Source: an uncultured Burkholderiales bacterium (GTDB lineage: Bacteria; Pseudomonadota; Gammaproteobacteria; Burkholderiales; Burkholderiaceae_F). From it: a stretch of 9,659 nt of DNA. Positions 6,538 to 9,659 of this stretch are shown here, piece after piece. The translations under genes and the position numbers were made by a program. The stretch spans positions 1-9,659 of the forward strand of contig CAIQGU010000103.1 of the NCBI GenBank assembly GCA_903871435.1, given 5' to 3'. The stretch's first letter is position 1, and each line of letters starts with the position of its first letter. The notes under the pieces are model-generated. The model did not search any database. It saw nothing but the letters and a program-made list of their open reading frames with translations, and was not told the origin of the DNA.

Positions 6538-6553
6538 CGGAACAATCGTTCCG
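6538..6553. promoter_or_regulatory. Operator-like inverted repeat CGGAAC-N4-GTTCCG upstream of the efflux operon
   Basis: The arms are perfect over six bases with a 4-base spacer AATC. It lies 55 bases before the channel-gene ATG, where TetR- or MarR-type repressors of RND pumps typically bind. A further GTTCCG half-site is at 6511-6516. No regulator gene is in the window, so the protein that would bind is unknown. Confidence 0.5.
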
Positions 6554-6593
6554 CGCCCGCAAACCCTGCGCTTGCCGGTGCCAGCCACAAGAA

Positions 6594-6600
6594 AGAGGAG
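6594..6600 (+). promoter_or_regulatory. Ribosome-binding site that decides the efflux channel start
   Basis: AGAGGAG at 6594-6600 is a strong Shine-Dalgarno sequence. It lies 8 bases before ATG 6609 but only 2 before GTG 6603, so ATG 6609 is the likely start. It is the strongest such site in the window. Confidence 0.75.
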
Positions 6601-6608
6601 CGGTGCGT

Positions 6609-8105
6609 ATGCGGGTTCGCTACTTGCTGACCAGGTCGTCGGCACTCGTTGCGTTGTTTCTCGGTGCATGCGCGGTTGGTCCGGATTTCCAGCGACCGGA
6701 CGCCGCGCACGGCGGCACCTATGTCGAGTCGCCCGTCCCGGAAAAACTGGGGGGAGGGGCCGATGGCGCGGTCACGGCGCAAAACGTGCGGATCGGCAAC
6801 GACCTTGCCGGCGACTGGTGGACGCTCTATCGCTCCGATGCGCTCAATCAGTTTGTCACCCAGGCCCTGAGCGGCAACGCCACGCTGGCGGGCGCCTCGG
6901 CGGCCCTGCGGCAGGCGCAGGAAAATCTGGCCGCCAGCCGCGGCAGCCTGTTCCCGTCTGTCAATGCAAATGCCCTGGCCGAGCGGGAGCGCGCCTCGGG
7001 GGCGGCAATTGGGCTCAATACGCCGGGCAACGCCTTTTCCCTGTACAACGCGGGCGTCAGTGTCTCCTATACGCTCGACCTCTTTGGTGGCGTCCGGCGG
7101 CAGATCGAAGCGGCCCAGGCCCAGGTCGACTACGAGGAAAACGAATACCGCGCCACGCAGCTCGCCCTGACGGCCAATATCGTCACCTCGGTGATCCGCG
7201 AGGCGCAGCTGCGTGAGCAGATCCAGGCGCTGCGCGAAGTCGAAAAACTGCAGCGGTCCGGGCTCGTGATCGTGGACCGGCGGTTTTCGCTGGGCGCGGT
7301 TACCCGTACCGATGTGCTCAACCAACGCACCGCGCTCGCGCAAACCATAGCCGCCATTTCGCCCCTGGAAAAGCAGCGTGCCCAGGTACGCCACCAGCTG
7401 GCCACGTACGCGGGCAAGGCGCCCTCGGAGGTGGACCTGGCGGCCTTTGACGTTGCGCATCTGGAACTGCCGGTGGACGTACCTGTCAGTGTTCCCAGCG
7501 ATCTCGTTCACCAGCGTCCGGACATTCTCGCCGCGGAGTCGCTCCTGCATGCCGCCAGTGCGCAGGTGGGTGTCGCCACCGCCAACCTGTATCCGCAGAT
7601 CACGCTGGGTGGCAGCTATGGCTCCGAGGCCCTGTCGACCAGCAGCCTGTTCAAGCCGGCGTCGGCCACCTGGGGTCTCACGGGCAACATTGCCCAGCCC
7701 ATTTTCCGCGGTGGCACCTTGCGTGCCCAACGGCGCGCAGCGATCGCGGCGTACGACCAGTCGGCGGCTGCCTATCGCCAGACGGTACTCACGGCGTTCC
7801 AGAACGTCGCCGACGCGCTGCGGTCGCTCGAAATCGATGCACAGGCGCTTGCTGCCCAGTCCGACGCCTACGTGCAGGCGAAGGCAGCGGCCGACCTGGC
7901 ACAGCGGCAGTTCGACACCGGCGCCGCCAGCTACCTGAGCCTGCTCACTGCGCAGCAGCAGTTCCAGCAGGCTGCGGTGAACGTCGTCCAGGCCCGGGCT
8001 GACCGCCTTGCCGACACGGCCGCGCTGTTCCAAGCGCTGGGCGGCGGCTGGTGGAATTCCGGGACCGCATTGTCTGTGCCCAAGCCGGTTGCTGTGAACA
8101 ACTGA
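6609..8105 (+). CDS. Outer-membrane efflux channel lipoprotein (NodT/OprM family)
   Basis: Outer-membrane factor of a tripartite RND pump: a trimeric channel and periplasmic tunnel through which substrates leave the cell. The 498-residue product has a lipoprotein signal peptide with lipobox LGAC, lipidated Cys at residue 21, followed by AVGPDFQRP typical of the family. Two repeated OEP domains follow, roughly residues 70-265 and 295-480. Family signatures are DWWTLYRSDALNQ (69-81), SYTLDLFGGVRRQIE (153-167), LVHQRPDILAAE (299-310), LYPQITLGGSYG (327-338), QPIFRGGTLRAQ (363-374), and the C-terminal ALGGGWW. The start is ATG 6609, placed by the upstream AGAGGAG. It is first in an operon with the adaptor gene 52 bases downstream. 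Substrate cannot be deduced. OprM, CusC, NodT and similar names are family members, so no specific symbol is given. Confidence 0.94.
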   Translation: MRVRYLLTRSSALVALFLGACAVGPDFQRPDAAHGGTYVESPVPEKLGGGADGAVTAQNVRIGNDLAGDWWTLYRSDALNQFVTQALSGNATLAGASAALRQAQENLAASRGSLFPSVNANALAERERASGAAIGLNTPGNAFSLYNAGVSVSYTLDLFGGVRRQIEAAQAQVDYEENEYRATQLALTANIVTSVIREAQLREQIQALREVEKLQRSGLVIVDRRFSLGAVTRTDVLNQRTALAQTIAAISPLEKQRAQVRHQLATYAGKAPSEVDLAAFDVAHLELPVDVPVSVPSDLVHQRPDILAAESLLHAASAQVGVATANLYPQITLGGSYGSEALSTSSLFKPASATWGLTGNIAQPIFRGGTLRAQRRAAIAAYDQSAAAYRQTVLTAFQNVADALRSLEIDAQALAAQSDAYVQAKAAADLAQRQFDTGAASYLSLLTAQQQFQQAAVNVVQARADRLADTAALFQALGGGWWNSGTALSVPKPVAVNN

Positions 8106-8157
8106 TTCAAACCCTCGGTCCATCCGTCAGGAAAACAGGTTCAAAGAGATAGATGCA

Positions 8158-9327
8158 ATGGCAAATTCCACACTGAGTTCCGATCCCTCGAAGCCGCGTC
8201 CGCGGTACTGGCTGCGCATCGTCCTGGTCGTGCTGGGGGCTATTTTGCTCATCGGCGCCGTCATCGGCTTGAAGGTGATCTTCGTCATGAACAAGATCGC
8301 CTCGTTCAAGCCGCCGGCGCCGCCCATGGTCAGCACGGCGAAGGCCGAACTGCTCGAATGGCGCGATCAGATCGACACGGTAGGCAGTCTGCGAGCCTGG
8401 CGTGGCGCAGATCTCAGCACCGAGGCCGCCGGTCTGGCGCGTGCGGTCCGCATCCAGTCGGGCCAGAGCGTGGCTGCCGGCCAGGTGCTGGTGGAACTGA
8501 ACGCCGACTCCGAACGCGCGCAACTGCAGGCGCTGCAGGCCGCGGCCGACCTTTCCCGCACCGTCCTGGCGCGGGACAAGGAACAGCTGGCGGCGAGCGC
8601 CGTGAGCCAGGCGACGATCGATGCCGACGAGGCAGACCTCAAGAACAAGGCCGCGCAGGTCGAACAGGAGCGGGCGCTGGTCGAAAAGAAGGTGATCCGG
8701 GCGCCCTTTGCCGGCCGCGCGGGAATCATCACCGTGATGCCGGGCCAGTACCTGAACACCGGCGACAAGATCGTCACGCTCCAGTCCGTCGACACCGTCT
8801 ACGTGGATTTCAACGTTCCGCAGCGCGAGTTGTCGCGCGTGGCGCTGGGCGCGGAAGTCAACCTGTCGGTCGATGCATGGCCGGGCCGCGCATTCGCGGG
8901 CAAGGTAACGGCTATCAGCTCGGCGGTCGACGCGGGTACGCGCAATGTGCTGGTCGAAGCCACGGTGAAAAATCCCAAGCACGAACTGGTGCCCGGCATG
9001 TTCGCCAAGGTGGGCCTGCTGGTGGGCACCAAGGCCAAGCTGGTCACCATTCCGCAAGCCGCCGTTGCTTTCAATCCCTATGGCGCCACCGTTTTCGTGG
9101 TTGACCAGGGCAAGGACGACAAGGGCGCCGCCGCGCTCACCGCCAAGCAGGTCTTCATCACCACGGGCGCAACCCGCGGTGATCAGGTTGCCGTGACCAA
9201 GGGCCTCAGCGTGGGCGATGTGATCGTCACCAGCGGCCAGCTCAAGCTCAAGAACGGTTCGCCGCTGCAGGTCGACGACAAGGTCCAGCCTCCCAACGAC
9301 CCGAACCCGACCCCGCAGGAACATTGA
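8158..9327 (+). CDS. RND efflux periplasmic adaptor (membrane fusion protein)
   Basis: Links the inner-membrane RND pump to the outer-membrane channel. The protein has 389 residues. A short cytoplasmic Pro/Arg tail precedes a transmembrane anchor at about 19-44, and there is no lipobox, so it is anchored by an uncleaved helix. The order is typical: first half of the lipoyl domain (about 75-115, GLARAVRIQSGQSVAAGQVL), an alpha-hairpin (about 117-178), second half of the lipoyl domain (IRAPFAGRAGIITVMPGQYL, 180-199), beta-barrel (about 212-290, VYVDFNVPQRELSRVALG), and a membrane-proximal domain (about 291-370) ending in SGQLKLKNGSPLQVDD. The hairpin is short, as in MexH-type adaptors. ATG 8158 has the purine-rich AAGAGA about 8 bases upstream. 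The pump gene follows after 33 bases, so the three genes form one operon. Confidence 0.94.
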   Translation: MANSTLSSDPSKPRPRYWLRIVLVVLGAILLIGAVIGLKVIFVMNKIASFKPPAPPMVSTAKAELLEWRDQIDTVGSLRAWRGADLSTEAAGLARAVRIQSGQSVAAGQVLVELNADSERAQLQALQAAADLSRTVLARDKEQLAASAVSQATIDADEADLKNKAAQVEQERALVEKKVIRAPFAGRAGIITVMPGQYLNTGDKIVTLQSVDTVYVDFNVPQRELSRVALGAEVNLSVDAWPGRAFAGKVTAISSAVDAGTRNVLVEATVKNPKHELVPGMFAKVGLLVGTKAKLVTIPQAAVAFNPYGATVFVVDQGKDDKGAAALTAKQVFITTGATRGDQVAVTKGLSVGDVIVTSGQLKLKNGSPLQVDDKVQPPNDPNPTPQEH

Positions 9328-9360
9328 TTTCGTCCCGCATACCGAGTTGACCGGACTTCC

Positions 9361-9659
9361 ATGAAGATTACCGACCTGTTCATCCGGCGGCCCGTACTGG
9401 CCGCCGTCATCAGCCTGCTCATATTGGTGCTGGGCCTGAAGGCCTTGTTTGGCCTGCCGGTCAACCAGTACCCCAAAACGCAGAATGCGGTGGTCACCAT
9501 CAGCACCACGTATTTCGGTGCCGACGCCGAAACCGTCGCCGGCTTCATCACGCAGCCACTCGAGGCCGCCATCGCGCAGGCGCAGGGCATCGATTACCTT
9601 TCTTCCAACAGCCTGAACGGCGCCTCGGTCATCACCGCAACACTGCGGCTCAATTACGA
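9361..9659 (+). CDS. RND efflux pump permease, N-terminal part; 3' end outside window
   Basis: Inner-membrane proton-driven drug/metabolite exporter of the HAE-1 RND type; full members have about 1,020-1,050 residues and 12 transmembrane helices. Only 99 codons are visible. The start MKITDLFIRRPVLAAVISLL, followed by a hydrophobic first helix (about 12-32), is diagnostic. LPVNQYPKTQNAVVTISTTY and QPLEAAIAQAQGIDYLSSNS are the porter-domain signatures at the start of the first periplasmic loop. The QYP...VTISTTYFGADAETV wording resembles the MexI branch more than AcrB/MexB, from memory of those families. ATG 9361 has only a weak GGA 5 bases upstream, so translation may lean on coupling to the adaptor gene. 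Substrate is unknown. Confidence 0.94.
   Translation, partial: MKITDLFIRRPVLAAVISLLILVLGLKALFGLPVNQYPKTQNAVVTISTTYFGADAETVAGFITQPLEAAIAQAQGIDYLSSNSLNGASVITATLRLNY

Larger units (their letters stand above)
6035..6608. other. Non-coding intergenic region with several palindromes, upstream of the efflux operon
   Basis: About 570 bases, visibly less GC-rich than the flanking genes. Open frames here (for example 6148-6492 on +) lack a credible ribosome-binding site and give Cys/Arg/Ser-rich products without a fold, so I call no gene. Structures seen: a perfect 13-base palindrome TGAGAAATTCTCA at 6251-6263; CGATATCG at 6267-6274 with a matching CGATAT at 6287-6292; three GTCCTGTT copies at 6312-6346; and the operator-like inverted repeat at 6538-6553. 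Promoters for both flanking genes should lie here, but no hexamer pair is convincing. Confidence 0.55.

Noticed and set aside
6408..8123. Long open frame of 571 codons on the minus strand opposite the efflux channel gene
   Set aside because: It is a mirror of the clearly real channel gene in GC-rich DNA; its product is Arg/Gly/Gln-rich without any fold or motif, and the plus-strand frame has full family signatures.
8107..9324. Open frame of 405 codons on the minus strand opposite the adaptor gene
   Set aside because: Antisense shadow of the adaptor gene; His/Arg/Leu-rich composition, no recognisable domain.

Overview
The window reads as a chromosomal segment of a high-GC betaproteobacterium, most probably Burkholderiales and possibly Alcaligenaceae (Bordetella/Achromobacter-like). 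That placement rests on GC-rich codon use, the protein style and the mix of genes; no single marker fixes the genus. Most of it is ordinary core and accessory metabolism. I found no phage, transposon, CRISPR array or toxin-antitoxin pair, and no clear new system.

Layout. Positions 1-2516 carry the end of a histidine utilisation (hut) operon on the + strand: the C-terminal part of urocanate hydratase (hutU), then histidine ammonia-lyase (hutH) coupled to it through a TAATG overlap. HutH deaminates histidine to urocanate and HutU hydrates urocanate to imidazolonepropionate, so these are the first two steps of the pathway. A strong hairpin straddles the hutH stop codon. Next (+) is a 275-residue predicted membrane-anchored protein with a signal peptide, one TPR-like region, one transmembrane helix and a glycine-rich tail (2636-3463). 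Its stop codon overlaps that of a convergent glpD, aerobic glycerol-3-phosphate dehydrogenase (minus strand, 3460 to about 5118), which carries an unusual Ala-Pro-Thr-rich insertion encoded by a 12-bp tandem repeat.

Positions 5137-5474 are non-coding and contain a possible promoter and a 14-bp tandem repeat. They lead to a complete tRNA-Lys(CTT) with encoded CCA (5475-5550) and a bidirectional-looking terminator. A small basic protein of unknown function (142 residues, minus strand, 5606-6034) follows.

After a non-coding stretch of about 570 bp with several palindromes, the + strand carries a tripartite RND efflux operon in the order outer-membrane channel lipoprotein, periplasmic adaptor, RND pump. 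The pump runs off the right edge. Together these genes would form a continuous export channel across both membranes. A perfect inverted repeat (CGGAAC-N4-GTTCCG) just upstream is the best operator candidate in the window, but no regulator gene is adjacent.
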